Of a stretch of 64,000 nucleotides of DNA, positions 49,600 to 63,100 are shown one piece after another. Location of the stretch: NCBI GenBank assembly GCA_005408345.1, contig SEMN01000012.1, positions 2,678,501 through 2,742,500 on the forward strand, in the 5' to 3' direction. The notes beneath the pieces were generated by a model that made no database searches, was not told the origin of the DNA, and saw only the letters and a program-made list of their open reading frames with translations. The translations under genes and the position numbers were made by a program. Numbering within the stretch: the stretch's first letter is position 1; every line of letters begins with the position of its first letter. Source of the stretch: Macquaria australasica. Lineage: Eukaryota; Chordata; Actinopteri; Centrarchiformes; Percichthyidae.

Positions 49600-50665
49600 G
49601 ACCATGCCTGCTAGTGGCCAGAGGTACATAGATAAACAAACCTAGAGTCTACAGCCATGCTAGCAGCTCTGTGAGGTTTTGAGCTAAGGACAATGCTAAA
49701 ATGTTGATGTTTCACAAGTAGCCTATAATTTATAATATAATAATTTTACCATGTTAACCATTGTTTAGTTTAGCGTGTTGGCATTCTAACATTAGCTAAT
49801 TATCACTAAACACCATGGATGTATTATAAGAACTGGATACCGGACCCAAAGATGGCGCCTATTCAGTCCAATGAGAATTGCTTGCCTGCATGGATGTATT
49901 AAGAGAACTAAATAAGGGCTATTCAAGTGTTCGTACTGGCTAGTTGTTGTACCTCAAAAAAAAATTATCCGGGGGGCCAGTGTGCATCACGTGACGGACC
50001 TGGAAGTTGTAATTACACGATTTGGCCACTATGTCAAATTGGCTTCAAAGCCTGGTGCACTTCCTGGGGGCTTGCTCGCCTGGCGCATACGCCAAAAGGT
50101 TTCTAGCTTCCGGGTTTACTTCTGGGTTATGCGACGCACTGAATATGCGCAGTAGTGTTTCCCCCCGCTGGCCCCGCCCGCGAGTTCCCGCTCGGCCCAT
50201 AGACTTTACATTGTGATGACGTCATGGATTTTTAAATCGCTTTTCTTGGCTCGAGGAAAGTTTTACAAATATAAAACCTCCATGGATCAAAAATTCATAA
50301 TAGAAAGAGTCATAATGGAGCTTGTTTGCAGTTTGAGGTGTCCTGTCAACAGTTTTACAGACGTCTCTTACAATGGTGGCCTATGGGGAAAATGCTTTTT
50401 GCTGCTTTTTCACTGCAATACCGCGAGTGGCTACTGGAAAAAACTGGAAGCAAGGCTGAGCGGCGGCGCCGTATCCAGTTCTTATTATACATCCATGCTA
50501 AACACATAGCACAGCTGAGGCTGATGAGAAGGGGATCACCAGAGTCATTAGGATTAATCTTCTGGGAACCGTGAATGTCGACAAATTTCATGGCAATCCG
50601 TCCAATAGTTGTTGAGATATTTCAGTCTGGACCAAAGTGGTGGACTGACATTGCCATCTCTAGAG
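49600..50665 (-). repeat. 'GGATTGCCATGAAATTTGG' repeat, copy 5, interrupted by a MITE
   Basis: Minus orientation. The left part 49600-49813 has the AGCATGCTAAC-side segments, and the right part 50498-50665 ends in CCAAAGTGGTGG. The halves are separated by the 684-bp insertion below. Confidence 0.7.
49814..50497. mobile_element. hAT-type MITE, 684 bp, 27-bp TIRs, 8-bp TSD
   Basis: The left TIR begins CATGGATGTATTATAAG. The reverse complement of the right end begins CATGGATGTATAATAAG, and 26 of 27 positions match. CTAAACAC flanks both sides exactly (49806-49813 and 50498-50505). An 8-bp duplication points to the hAT superfamily. A second TIR-like CATGGATGTATTAAGAG lies inside at about 49890. 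No transposase ORF. Confidence 0.88.
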
Positions 50666-51534
50666 CCACACCGCTAGCGTGGCTCAAAACTATTGACTAT
50701 TTATAATAGTATATAATGATAAATATTTCATTGTGTTATAAGATTATAATGCACACTACTGATTCATATGTCATGTAAGACCTAATTCTGACTTTTCATT
50801 GTGATCAACAGACGAGAAAGAAAACACAACCAAGCAAATCTTAAAGCTAGATTTGAGATGCATCCTCATGTTGCTTACACCAGAACCCAAATAAAACAGA
50901 ACAAAGTGAGTGTAGGCAGTCCCGAGACACGTTGAGGAAATGAATCCAATTTCCTCCAAGATTCCTATCTCACATTCTTGAGATGGAAACCAGCATTGGG
51001 ATGACATTACTGGATCGGGTACTCTGGAGACAAAAGAATAAAATAACATGATCATGAGGCCCAACAGTATTAACAACAGGAAACGATGGTGATGCTGTGG
51101 TCAAAAGTAAAGTTGCAGCTTCAAATGTTCAAATGAGTACCAGGTTGTCAGTCATCTTCTAGCGCTAAACAGACAGGATGGTAAAATTATTACCTTTATT
51201 ATTAGGTGATCATTAAACAACACCAAAAACACCGATCAAAACAAAAATATATAAAGAAACTCATCAAATACAGTGAATGGATTCAGTTTTATTCCCATTT
51301 ATGCTAACATTCTGTATACATATATACATACAGTACACAATTAACATACACCATCACACCTACATGTCAGTGTATATGTACAACACATAGGCACATAGAA
51401 ACATGCATATTAACATGTAAACAATCTTTTTTATCTGTTGAGTTATTTTCATCCTGATTCTATTTTATCCACCAGGGACGGGGCCTGCAAATTATTTAGC
51501 TAGATGCCCTATATACATTACATCTGTTGCATTG
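50666..51534. other. non-coding, no recognised feature
   Basis: Single-copy AT-rich DNA. Confidence 0.45.
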
Positions 51535-51780
51535 CTTCTCCCTATGTAACAATAGGTGCATTTCCATCCTGCTGTTTTTATGTGCAAATTGAAAATGTGC
51601 ATAAATTGGGGAAAAAAACTTGAAAAAAGTTTTTAGTTGGAGTATCAGTAAAAGCAAAATGCAACAAAATGTAACTCCTTGTAATCGCATAATAGTAGTG
51701 GATGGAAACGTGCATTAATTCGCATTTTCTCAAAATCTGATTTAAATTTGCTACATTTGGATGGAAACCAACCAATGTTT
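51535..51780. repeat. probable dispersed repeat (GGTGCATTTCCATC...GATGGAAAC)
   Basis: Starts GGTGCATTTCCATCC and ends TTTGGATGGAAACC, giving short imperfect inverted ends. It also holds GTGGATGGAAACG, a common fish repeat motif. Confidence 0.4.
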
Positions 51781-52289
51781 ATCTGTATGGTCCCTGGTAA
51801 AAAAAAAATAAATTAATTAAAAAACCTAACTAACAAATAAATTAAATATTTCTCACATTTGTCATAAATTCAACTGTGTCATTATATTTTCTGTAAATGT
51901 CATCCCCTTAAGATGGCATAAAGGCTGTTTCAAAGACCTCTCCACACTGCCAGGAATATAATTCTGGTGGAGAAATGTCCCTTTTTATGTTTTTGCCTAA
52001 AAGATGTAAATTGAGTCTAAAAAGTCATGTGTAATTTGTGTGTAGTATTTGTAGACTGTTAACTCTCCCTCAGGTCACTAAAACTCCCACATTTCCAAAA
52101 ACAACACTGAGGACATTACTGGGTTCCCTCACCAAGGCAATATTCTTGCAGGGGTGCAGAATATTTTGCTACGCCCCTGAATTCAGACTAGTGTCAAACA
52201 CATTTTTCAAATACGTCATGGAGGTGTACTTGCTTTCGGTATTTTTCAAAACGTAAAAAGACATGTTATTTTGTGTCTGTGAAATTAAA
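51781..52289. other. non-coding upstream of the atl2 promoter
   Basis: No recognised repeat or exon. Confidence 0.4.
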
Positions 52290-52960
52290 AATAGTGCGGG
52301 GCAGCATGAACTTCAGCGGACTGCGTGAGGGGGGGGGGGAAAGCTTCCTTGACGTCAGCCACGTTAGATTTCAGTAGTCCAAGATGGCGGAGGTGAGCGG
52401 GTTGAGGAGCAGAAATCACTTCGAACCCAACTGCAAAAGCCGAGACGTTGACGAAGGTAAACCGTTGTTAATTTTGTCGAGTAGATTTATGAAAACGAGT
52501 CGAGCACGAAGCTTAGGGAAGGGGGTTAAAATGTAAAGTGTTATTGGGGTTTTTTTTTTTGTTTCTGTCGTCTCTGTCTTTGTGAGTGGCAAACTCGCTT
52601 TTCCGTTAGCCAGACGCTTCTGTTTTCAGTTGGGAGACCCGCGGTGTCCTGCCAAATGTGGTACCCCTGCCAGAATGTGTCTCCCCTAGTTCGCGAACAT
52701 GGTGTCGACACAGTCCAAACTGTGTGAAAGTTAGCTAGAGGGAGCTATATTTTCACCAGCCTGTGTTTTCTCTCTATCAAAATATTGTGTTCGCCCTGTA
52801 ACTCTTAAGCTCTGAGCTGAAAGGCTGTTGTTTGAAACTGATTCTGACCCGGATACAACATTTCAACCGCGGCACCTGTCGGCACATTTGTCCGGCCCGT
52901 CACTTTCACCTGGCCCGCAGAGGAGCAGCGGCTTGTCCGTGGTGTTTTACCTCTAAACCT
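52290..52960 (+). promoter_or_regulatory. atl2 CpG-rich promoter with palindromic CRE and YY1-type site
   Basis: CpG and G/C density rise sharply against the AT-rich surroundings. TGACGTCA (52350-52357) is a full cAMP-response element 26 bp before the ATG. AAGATGGCGG (52381-52390) matches the YY1 consensus and overlaps the start codon. There is a poly-G run at 52330-52339. No TATA box is evident, which fits a broad housekeeping promoter. The transcription start is not determined. Confidence 0.6.
52384..52456 (+). CDS. atl2: atl2 exon 1 (start codon, residues 1-24)
   Basis: Encodes 24 residues beginning MAEVSGLRSR and ends in phase 1 at donor GAAG|GTAAAC. The ATG sits in AAGATGGCGG, a YY1-like context common at housekeeping starts. 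The 5' UTR boundary and transcription start cannot be fixed from sequence alone. Confidence 0.8.
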
Positions 52961-55900
52961 GTCTGTCGTTGCACAGTCACTCTGTATTGGCTTCGGCTGC
53001 ATCGTTTCTGAACTTTGAAACAGTCCGCTTTAACCTACACCAGTTTCCTGTAACGGGTAATTCAGCCTAACTAACTACACACAACACATACGTTAATCTT
53101 CTCATCCCACTAATGACTCGGATATTTTTAAATACCCTATTATAAGTCGGTTCAGTTCGCCAGCAGACTTATCCACGTAATTGCGAGGCCAATTGTGTCC
53201 TCTGAATACAACTAGGTAGGCTACGTGAGTGTATGCGTATTTTACAGTAATTATAATCGCAACAAATGAAAAGAAGTCAACCATAGCCATTAACACATTG
53301 TTGAATGATGCTGAAAAGACCACATCACACCTGATGTTGATTTTTTTTGTTTTGTTGCATTGAGGTATATGCAGGTTCCTCACTTTGCAGGTTCAGTATG
53401 TTGTCTAACTCAACTTAATATCAGGCTACTTACAAATGTGGATAAGATTTTCAACGTAAATGTGATAACTATTTCTTTGGTCAGGGTTCTTAAGTGTCAC
53501 TGTTAAGGTAGTTTTTTTAAAGGTTTTCATTCAGAAAACCACCAAATGTATAATATTGCAAGCAAAAATGGCAAATATTCTCTACTTAAAGCCTCTCGAA
53601 TGTGAATATTTGCTGCTTTTTCTGCTTTGGGTATTGGACTGTTGGTCGGATGCAACAAGGCATTTGAAGAACTTGTGACAGGTATTTTTAACTAACATTT
53701 TATACACCAAGCAATTAATTGAACAAAATAATTTACTGAAGTAACAAACAATAAAAGGAGTTATAGCCCTGCCTGTTATTCAATACAGACAGTTTATGTT
53801 TTACCAAGAGAAAAACAATCTATCTCCTCTGCCAATATGATAGCGGAAAATAAATGGACAAATTTACTCAAGCACTCTCATCTTTTGTCTGTTATTGTTA
53901 CATTTCTATAAACATGTAGAAAGGCTCATCCCTGAGATATGGCCATTAGGAGTCCCTTATCATTATAACCCTTATGTCTACTTTCATACAGGCCAGCTGA
54001 CTCTGTGGCAACAACATTCACTAACTGCGGCTGCTGTTAATCTGCACTTTGTCCTCACAGACAGACTCCCAGTTGGTCTTCTTGGTGCAACTGAACATTT
54101 GCCCTCCTTGACTCTTGTCCAGGGAGGCCGTGTCAGGTTGTCTTTTGGCCCTGGTGTGCAGGGAAGTCGGGTGTACCTGCATCTTAATGGCCTACAGTGG
54201 ATTCCTCATTCTCTTTCATAAACTCTCTGCAGTCTTGTTGTCTTGACATGTAGTAAACACCTGTAGCCTGGTCGGTGAATCCATTATAATTATTTAAAAT
54301 GCATATATAGCCTGGATGTTACAGGGCTAGAAGAGGGTGTTGAGGCATTAATAAGCAGTGTTGCAACAGTAGAGCATAGATGTTTGCATGAGTTTTCCCT
54401 GCTTTCTAAACACTTAAAGTGCCAGTGTTCTTCGTAACATAACCAACAAGACAACAGCAAATATTTTACATGATCTTGCTTGCACAATATTTGTCACTGA
54501 CTAACTTGGAGAATATTTTCCTTCTTAAGGTTCCTACACTGAATCTCTTGGAAAAAGCCAGAGAATTTGTCTCTTTAATGTATGAAACCTCCCATATTTA
54601 GACAGCTGGTTAAGTTAAGTGGACCATGGCCTTATCAAAGTATGCCTCAGATATAGTGCAGGAGTCCAGGGAAGGCAGAGCTGATTTGGGACACACTGCT
54701 GAGATGTAGGCTAGCCTCCCCTGCGTAGACCCACACTATTCTTGCCATGCATAGTTATAGATAGACCCTCATCAGAACTGGAGGGATGCAAAACACTTGT
54801 GTGTTTATGTGTGATGCTTTATACGTTGTGTGCGTGGTGTACTGTACAAACTCATCTCATCCCTTGGTAACTTTGTGTGTGAGTGTATGCGCAGGAAAAC
54901 ATGTAGGCCACCAGTTAACATCTGCTCAGTGCCTCCATAAGATAAGAAGCAATGTAGCTAATTTTAGTTCTGCCCTCGTTTTCTGCATGCTGAGGAGCAG
55001 GACAGTGCATTAGCCACTTTATCATGAAGTGTGAGCGTAGCAGTGAATGCACATATCAGCAGAGGTAATGGTTTTCCACCGGCTGTTATGCTTCCGTGCA
55101 TGCTTATTGTGTTTTGTGTCTCACACACATTCTGCTGCAATACAGACTCCTTGCAGTCCCAGCAGAATAGTGTCTTTGTGCTGGTCCCCTCTATGGCTGC
55201 AGTCTGTGCCACTTCATCCTGCTGAGTGCTGCTCTGGACTTGAGGGGAACCTGCACTGCCACAGACTGAGGAAATGTGCAGGGCTAATTTGTGTGCGGAG
55301 CAGATTACTGTAACTGCTCTGTGCATAGAGCAGCTCCTCAAACACTAGCACAGCATTGCTGCTGCCCTTTTGGGAATTTGCAGCACCTCAAGGTTGATCT
55401 TTGAATGTCCCATTTAAAGTTGTCATCTTGAGCAAGAATGGCACTCAGTGTCCTCAAAACTGCCCTCCCACCACCTTGAAATTGAGTCTTGACTGGGGAG
55501 TCAAACAAGCTTGCATTTCCACCACTTATCACCACAAAAAAGTACATAAAACAAACACACAGCACAACTAAGAGACATTGCCTGCATGTTGCCTAAATCA
55601 TGGCGTTGGTTTTATGGTTGCAGCAGTCGTTAGTAAGTTTTTTCAGTTTGTTGTTGTTGTTTCACCCCTATGTCACTGTTTCCTTGGCTTAGACCAGCAG
55701 ATTGACAGTGCCCAGCACAGTGTTGGTTTTCCCGATTGGAGAACCTGTTTTTTCGATGAAAATGCACACTTGAAATTCATTATCCACTGATGTACTTGTG
55801 AGAAAGGTGTGATATCTGTCTGTCTTGTTTACTAACTTGTGTGTAATCTAATTTGTGTGCTCTCTTCCTGTGTCAGCCACACAGATGGGATATCGGCATC

Positions 55901-58900
55901 CAGCAGTCAAGGCACAATACTCAACTCAAAGTTTGTTAGAGAGGTGTTGTTCTGTTTCCCTGTGGTTATTGCTCTCTCAATAAAACACACAGACTTGGAG
56001 ATATTTGGTTTGGAATTCTAAACCAGTAGATTCAAAGCTGCATTAAAAACAAACAAAAAAAGAACCCAACTCGTGACTTTTATATTTAGCTTCATCTTTA
56101 GATAATTAGCAACATTAGAGCTGAAACAATTAGTTAATTCATTATTTATATGACGACAAAAAAAAAAAACAACACTTCCTCATTCCAAGTTCTACATTGT
56201 TTGTGTTATGTGATGGTAAATTTAATATCTTTGGGGTTTTGGACTGATAGTCGGACAAAACAAGTTATCAGAAGGAGTCACTTGGGCTTTAGGAAATTAA
56301 TCGATTAATCAGGAAAAAAATAAGGTTAATCGATTGTGAAATAGTTGCAGCTCTAATCAGCATTTGTGTGGCTACTTAGTGAAGGGTAAATCATTGGTGT
56401 GCACTCATGCAACCATTGGTGTTCACTGTATGCCATCTTGATGCTTGTTTTTACTTGCTAGACATAGATGACGTTATAGCAACTAAATGCTGTATTCGTT
56501 TTCTTACAGTTGGATACAGGTAATGTATCCAGGGTGTGTTTATGAAGCAAATACAGGAGCAATCTGTTGAGTCCTGTTAGTTTGCCAAAATCTCATTTGT
56601 ATGTGGTGAGAGACACTGTGGAGCTACAACAGTTGAATGGCTAATCACTTGAAATATTTGAATGAGCAATGCTTGATACTTGTTGTCCAACCTGTTCAGT
56701 GGACTCTGGTCGGGTATATGGCTGTGGGATTGCCACTTTCTGTACTACAGGGAGTGTCATCTTAATCCTGCACCAGTGATGTCTATATCTGGAAAGGAAA
56801 GCAGGGAACTAGGGTAAACCGTGATAATGTTAAAGGCAAAACAGCAGTTTTTTCAAGCTGCTTAATTTGTGAATAATGCTTCATAGAGGTCAATTTAGAA
56901 AACTGTGTTAGGTATAAAAGGTTCACGGCACTTTTTGGTTTTGATTACTGATTAATTGGAGTTGGGTTTTTTTAAGAATAAATGCCAAAATTCTCCTGTT
57001 CCAGCTTCTCAAATGAAAATATTTTCTATTATAATAAACTGAGTATCTTTGGGTGTTGGACTGTTGGTCAGACAAAACAAGACATTTGAAGACGTCGCTT
57101 TGGGAAATTGTCAGATAGTTTCACCACTTTCTGACATTTTATAGACCAAACGATTAATCAATTAACCTATAAAATAATCTGCTGGTTAATCAGTAATGAA
57201 AATAATCATTAGTTGCAGCCCTAAAAAAATAATGCTACCAAGACAAGCTACTCATCTACATGGTTTACAGTACAGTTTGTGGTTCAGCACGGCACTGTGA
57301 CAGGAAGGAAGGAATCTTGCTGTTTTTAAGGAAACGTGATTTAGATTTAAAGGAAAGACTTTCACAGAAACAACAAAATGGCAGAGAAGAAAACTGTGGA
57401 AATGCTGTCCTCGTAACTTCCTCTTGTGTCCTTTTTGCTAGCCCTTTGTGATTTTCAGCGCAAGGCTATTTTTGAGCTTGACCTAGATGTGGATAAGTGT
57501 TAAGCGCAGCACAAAATGCTGGAAAGAATCCTATCTACAATTTGACCCCATATAGTGTGTTTCACTTTCTCTTTAACTTCTCAGAACAATAGTCAGTCTC
57601 GCACGCAAACAAACATATGAAACCTATTCCTTAGAAAAGTGTTTCTTGGTCTTACTATATAACCCTGCCTCCACATTCTTCTCCTTCTTCTCACTTTACA
57701 CCCACTGTACACAAACATGCTGCATGCTGTTATCTAACCAGTGTTATTTTACCTTTCTCTCTCTATTTACTCTAAAGGCTTGAGTGGCGTGGAAGATGTC
57801 CCCATTTTTCGGCATAAGCAGAGGCCTCCTTTAGCCAGGCCCGAAGACCTGGAGGATGAATTGCTTCCCAGGACCATGGCCTTAAACTCGGGCAAAAATG
57901 CCAGCCTCACCCCTTCACAGGATGAAGAAACTCAGAAGGAAGAGGTAAAGTGTTACTGTATATCCTGCTACATTCCTGTCTGTTGTCAAGCATCTAAATA
58001 AGTCCCTGTTTCTCTTTCTTTGCACTTTATCTAGAAGAAAAATGTTTTTACACATAGCTTTGAACTTAAAGACCAAAGAGGTGCTCCCAGCAGAGAAAAG
58101 AAAGTTCCTGTATTTTTAGGCGTTTGTATTCCTAGGGGGGGGGGGAATACAAAAATTCTGCCATTTTGTGTATTTTACATATGAAAGTCTTGTGAATTTT
58201 AGCCGTGTCTTTGCTTTACGTCAGGCTCCTGAATGTCTTTGTCACCTTATTTACCACCCGACTCTTTGCTGCTGATCTCAGCTGATCTCAGCCTTGTCAT
58301 TTTCAGTTACCTCCTCCGTGAAACCTGCCTCATCACCAGTGTAATTACTTCAACCTCTCTCAATGCCAGGGGAAAGCCATGATTGATTGCATACTCATGT
58401 CTTCTTCAGGCTGTGATAGAGGAAGAAAAGGCCAGGCCCATTCAGATCGTCTTGGCCAACGAGGATGAGCACAGCTTTGAGCTGGACGCTGCAGCGCTGG
58501 AGAAAATCCTGCTGCAGGATCACGTGAAGGACCTGAATGTGGTCGTCGTGTCTGTGGCCGGGGCCTTCCGCAAGGGCAAGTCCTTCCTGCTGGACTTCAT
58601 GCTGCGCTACATGCACTGTCAGGTGAGATAAATAATGTGTGATTTTCATGCTGTTTCTGGACATACAAGGGTTCATATTCCTATGGAGATTAATTTAAAA
58701 GAGGGAGTTATTCAGTCAAGTACTTAACACATGATGTCAAGTGTTCCTTATGTGACGCTGCATATTGATTAGAAATTTTATAATCTGGACAAAATAATAG
58801 TGTTGTCTTTATTAATATCCAATAGGGATGCCACGGTGAGGAAATCTGCCCACTGGTTAATGAACTCGTGACAACACTGGTGTTACAGATTACACCAGAC

Positions 58901-60081
58901 ATTTTATAGGAAAAGATATTCGTCGATGATGCTCAATATCTGTAAAGTGCTTACTTTGATCTTAAACATTAAATCCTCTGCCATCATCTTGTCGGTCAAC
59001 TCTCCTTACTCTAGTCACGTGATAGGTGAAGTCTGACTCTGCTGCTGCTATACGGAGCAAACACTTTCAGTATATAATTGGTTTTATAACTAAGTATTGA
59101 TAAAACATTTAGTATTTAACAAATTGGAGGGTTTTTTTATTTGATGATTGTAGGTGCTGATACGCAAAAATGAACTAAATGGGTTTCATTTTTATAAAAA
59201 AAAAAAAAAGGGGGAAATGACGGAGGGGGCGGTAGGCAAGTAATGTGACTGGTGTATGCCCGAACACCGTGCAACACCGGTAACGCAGATTACCGCAGCA
59301 AGCCTAATAACCAAAAGGAGTAATATTAAGATATATAGATGTTAACTTTATTAATTTAAAATAGGCCAGTGATAGTCTCATACATATAAATCATGACTAG
59401 AAAATGCACTCTGATGCAGTTGTTCTTAAATGAATCATCCATAAGTCAAATTGTTGCGATACATTTGTCATAACTTTAATATAAGTCCTGATATAACAAC
59501 ACATTTTTAAGCATTTATTTCCCAATGCTGATAAGTTGACCTGACCTCATATACTTCTAAAAGTTCTTGCACTGGTGCACAGTAAAATTAATTGTTCACA
59601 TTTGTACTAATCTGAAAGGCCCCTGCTGAAGGTGGGTTTACATGTGCTAAGTAAACATAAAGCAGATCATCTCTCCTCTGGGGCTTTGATATTGTGTAAC
59701 ATTCGCAGTCAGTAGAGGTTGTGAAAACAGATGGGCTACGTGAACAAGTACAGCAGATGAGATTACAACCAGTACTGGCATGTGGACCAGAATGTGACAA
59801 GCAAAGACAAGTGCTTCCTGTTTGGTCTCGTACTGAGACACTTACTCAGCCAGGTGAGTAAGACCTGCAGCAAGGTGCATGAATAAGACAGGGTGGATTA
59901 ACTGGTCTCAGTCTTCTGTGTAGGTGAATTGTAAAGAGTTGGCAAAGTGTTGAATTTAATTAGTTTTAAATAATATCATTTATTTAATTATCAAGAGTTT
60001 TGGTCTAATACCCCTAATTTGCCTGTGTGGTTACTAGCCTTTGAAATAATGTCTGTAAATATGAATAACACATAGTGGTAC

Positions 60082-60120
<39 letters not shown>

Positions 60121-63100
60121 TCTTGAGCATGTCCACCCAACAACTGTGTGACTTGCACTTGTAAGTATCAACAACTACTCCTTCAGACCTTCTGACAGCA
60201 GCTGGACACACAGAAGCAGCTGGGATCACCTTACACTCACTTGCACATGCTCTTTCTAACACACATATACACTTACACACACTTTAACACACACAACAGG
60301 AAAGATGGAGGACCCTTTCTCACAGCTTTTTGGCAGCATGAACATGGGCATTCATGCAAGTCTGGCCAGATCTGCACGTGTTCACATTTTTCCTCAAACA
60401 CTGATGCTATTTGTTCAGACTGTGGTTCTTTATATTCAATTATATACAGCAGTTACTGTTACAAATATTATTGACAGGGTTGTACAACTTTCACAGTTCT
60501 GTCTTTATCTGTAGGTATTATTTGACTGCAGGTATTTGTTGTTATCAAATGATAAACTATCATCTTGCTCTGTCTTAGGATCCTGGTTACTAGGAATTCA
60601 GCACAGGTGTCATGTGGTAGAATCAGTATTCATGCACGCTTTGCCTTGCAAATTAGGTATTTGCTTGTGAGGCTTGTTTATTTGTGGTCAGTCGATCTCC
60701 TCACTTGTCTGCCTGAAATACAAACAAGGTCACAATGTGTTGCTTTTGCTTTGACTTATTTGTGTTTTAGAATCAAAAGTCATGATCAGTAAAACAACAG
60801 ACTCTGACAGGATAAACATTAAATCCTTTGCTATGAACTGGTGTTTGGTTTTCAGTCTTGGTTTTGAAGCCTTGTGCTGCTCTTGTTACTGTGGCAGCCA
60901 CATTTCATTCAGTGTCTTCCAGAGTGATCTGTTCACAACTGTGAACACTATACACTATAAAAACATAAGGATGATGGGATGTCTTGTGTTGGGTGTGATG
61001 CCGCAGTGCCCTGCTGTGGATTAAAACGGCAAATTGGTAAACAAGAAAGAACTTTACCAAGGTCTAACAATCATCCCAGTTGTGTTTACAGTCAACACTG
61101 CACTGGTAGATGACAGGTTATATAAGACTATAAGTGTGGCCTGATGGTGGTGTTACATTAAAAGTCAATGATTTTTTTCTATTAGAAGTGTGAATATGCC
61201 GATCAAATTTCACACCAATTTGGATACAGGGTTTGGAAATATTTTTTCTCTGGTGAAGCTAATTAAAATACAGTATAACGCTACAATACATTATTTAAAG
61301 ATGGCTCCTCATGAAAAATGGGGTCAATGACTTCAGTCCATTGACCTGTACCTTTTTTCACTCCTCCCTCTTTCTCTCATACCATTATCTCTCCACCTCC
61401 TCTGTCCCTTCTGACCCTCACACTTCACCCCTCATACGTCCTCTCAATCCCCTTTTTCTGCCCCAACCAATCTTCATCTCCTCCTCTTCTGTTTCTCTTT
61501 TCCGCTCATCTTACCCCCTCCCTGTCTTCTCCCTTGTTCCCTATGCTGCAGAGCGAGTCATGGATGGGAGGTGATGATGAGCCCCTGACAGGGTTCACCT
61601 GGAGAGGAGGCTGCGAGAGGGAGACCACAGGAATTCAGATCTGGAGCGAGGTCTTTGTGGTGGACAAGCCTGATGGCAGCAAGGTAGAGGCTTATCAAAC
61701 AAAAAGTACCTTAAGTTATTATGAGCTTCATGAGAAAATGTTGTCACACATGGTGAAAATGTATCTTTGGGAGAACCCGCTAAATATCAGTATTCTCACT
61801 GTGATGTTTACATGTATAAACATTTAAAGCACACACACAAACATCCTACATGGCCTACAAGCTGGAGTTGACAGCATATTACATTTATTTCATCTCGTCC
61901 CAACAGGTTGCTGTGCTCCTTGTTGACACTCAGGGAGCATTTGACAGCCAGTCCACCATAAAGGACTGTGCTACTGTGTTCGCCCTCAGCACAATGACTA
62001 GCTCTGTACAGGTGAGACTTAAAGCATGTCTTGTTAGGTGGAAAATAAGCTGTTTCTTTTTTCTTTTTGCTCAAATATCAACATTCATGTCTCATGTTGT
62101 GTTTGTTTCTTTGTTTTCAGGTGTACAATCTCTCCCAGAACATCCAGGAGGACGACCTGCAGCATCTGCAGGTTGGTGTCATTTCTCCTAAAGCAGCACC
62201 AAAGTCTGTTACTGTAACCTCTGTTTTCTGATCATAATTAGTTTTTCTCTCGTATGTAGCTCTTCACAGAATATGGCCGGCTGGCAATGGAGGAGATCTA
62301 CCTGAAACCTTTCCAGGTACCGTCTGCTTCTGTTGACTGTGTGTACCTGCATGTTGTGTACAACATTTGTATAGTCCTAATTAATGAATGCTATATACCA
62401 TTGAACATGCACCTTGTCCATAAAATCTACCTGTTCAATAAAATACGTGGCTGCACAGCAAGTCGTGTATTTTTAATGAATATTGAAGGATTATTAAAAT
62501 ATTTAGTAGAATTGAGAAATGTAATTTCAATTAGAACTGACCCTATAACTGAAAGATATGGACAATCGATGATCAGCTGTAATTTCAATTCCCAAAATGA
62601 AATATAATGTGTCTCTGATGTTGGCGGTGTGTTTCAGTCCCTGATGTTCCTGATTCGGGACTGGTGTTATCCTTATGAACATGAATACGGGCTGGAAGGA
62701 GGCAACTGCTTCCTGGAGAGAAGACTACAGGTGAGACTCATTTTTTAAGTCAAGTTGAAAATGCACATTTGTTTTTTAGTTGTTTTTTTTAGTTTCTTTT
62801 TTGAGGATGCTGGACAAAGGAAACATTTTTCTCCCCTGATATTTCTTCACATTGTTGAATTTATTTATGAAGCGGGTCACACACTCACTGCTCCTGTCAG
62901 ACACACCGCACCTCCTTTTGAAAAGCACAGAACTGTCTGTTCAGGTGTGCGCAAATTTGCTTAGCGCGTAATGTGTACACATTTACACATCAGTCAAAGC
63001 AGACTTTCACTGTGAGAGTATATTGTTTTCTGCTGACTTAGGTGAAACAGAACCAACACGAAGAGCTGCAGAATGTGAGGAAGCACATCCACTCCTGCTT

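Noticed and set aside
53895..54221. 108-residue plus-strand frame in atl2 intron 1 with protein-like text near its end
   Set aside because: Considered as an alternative exon or another gene. No convincing acceptor/donor pair keeps phase with atl2, and no family is recognised.
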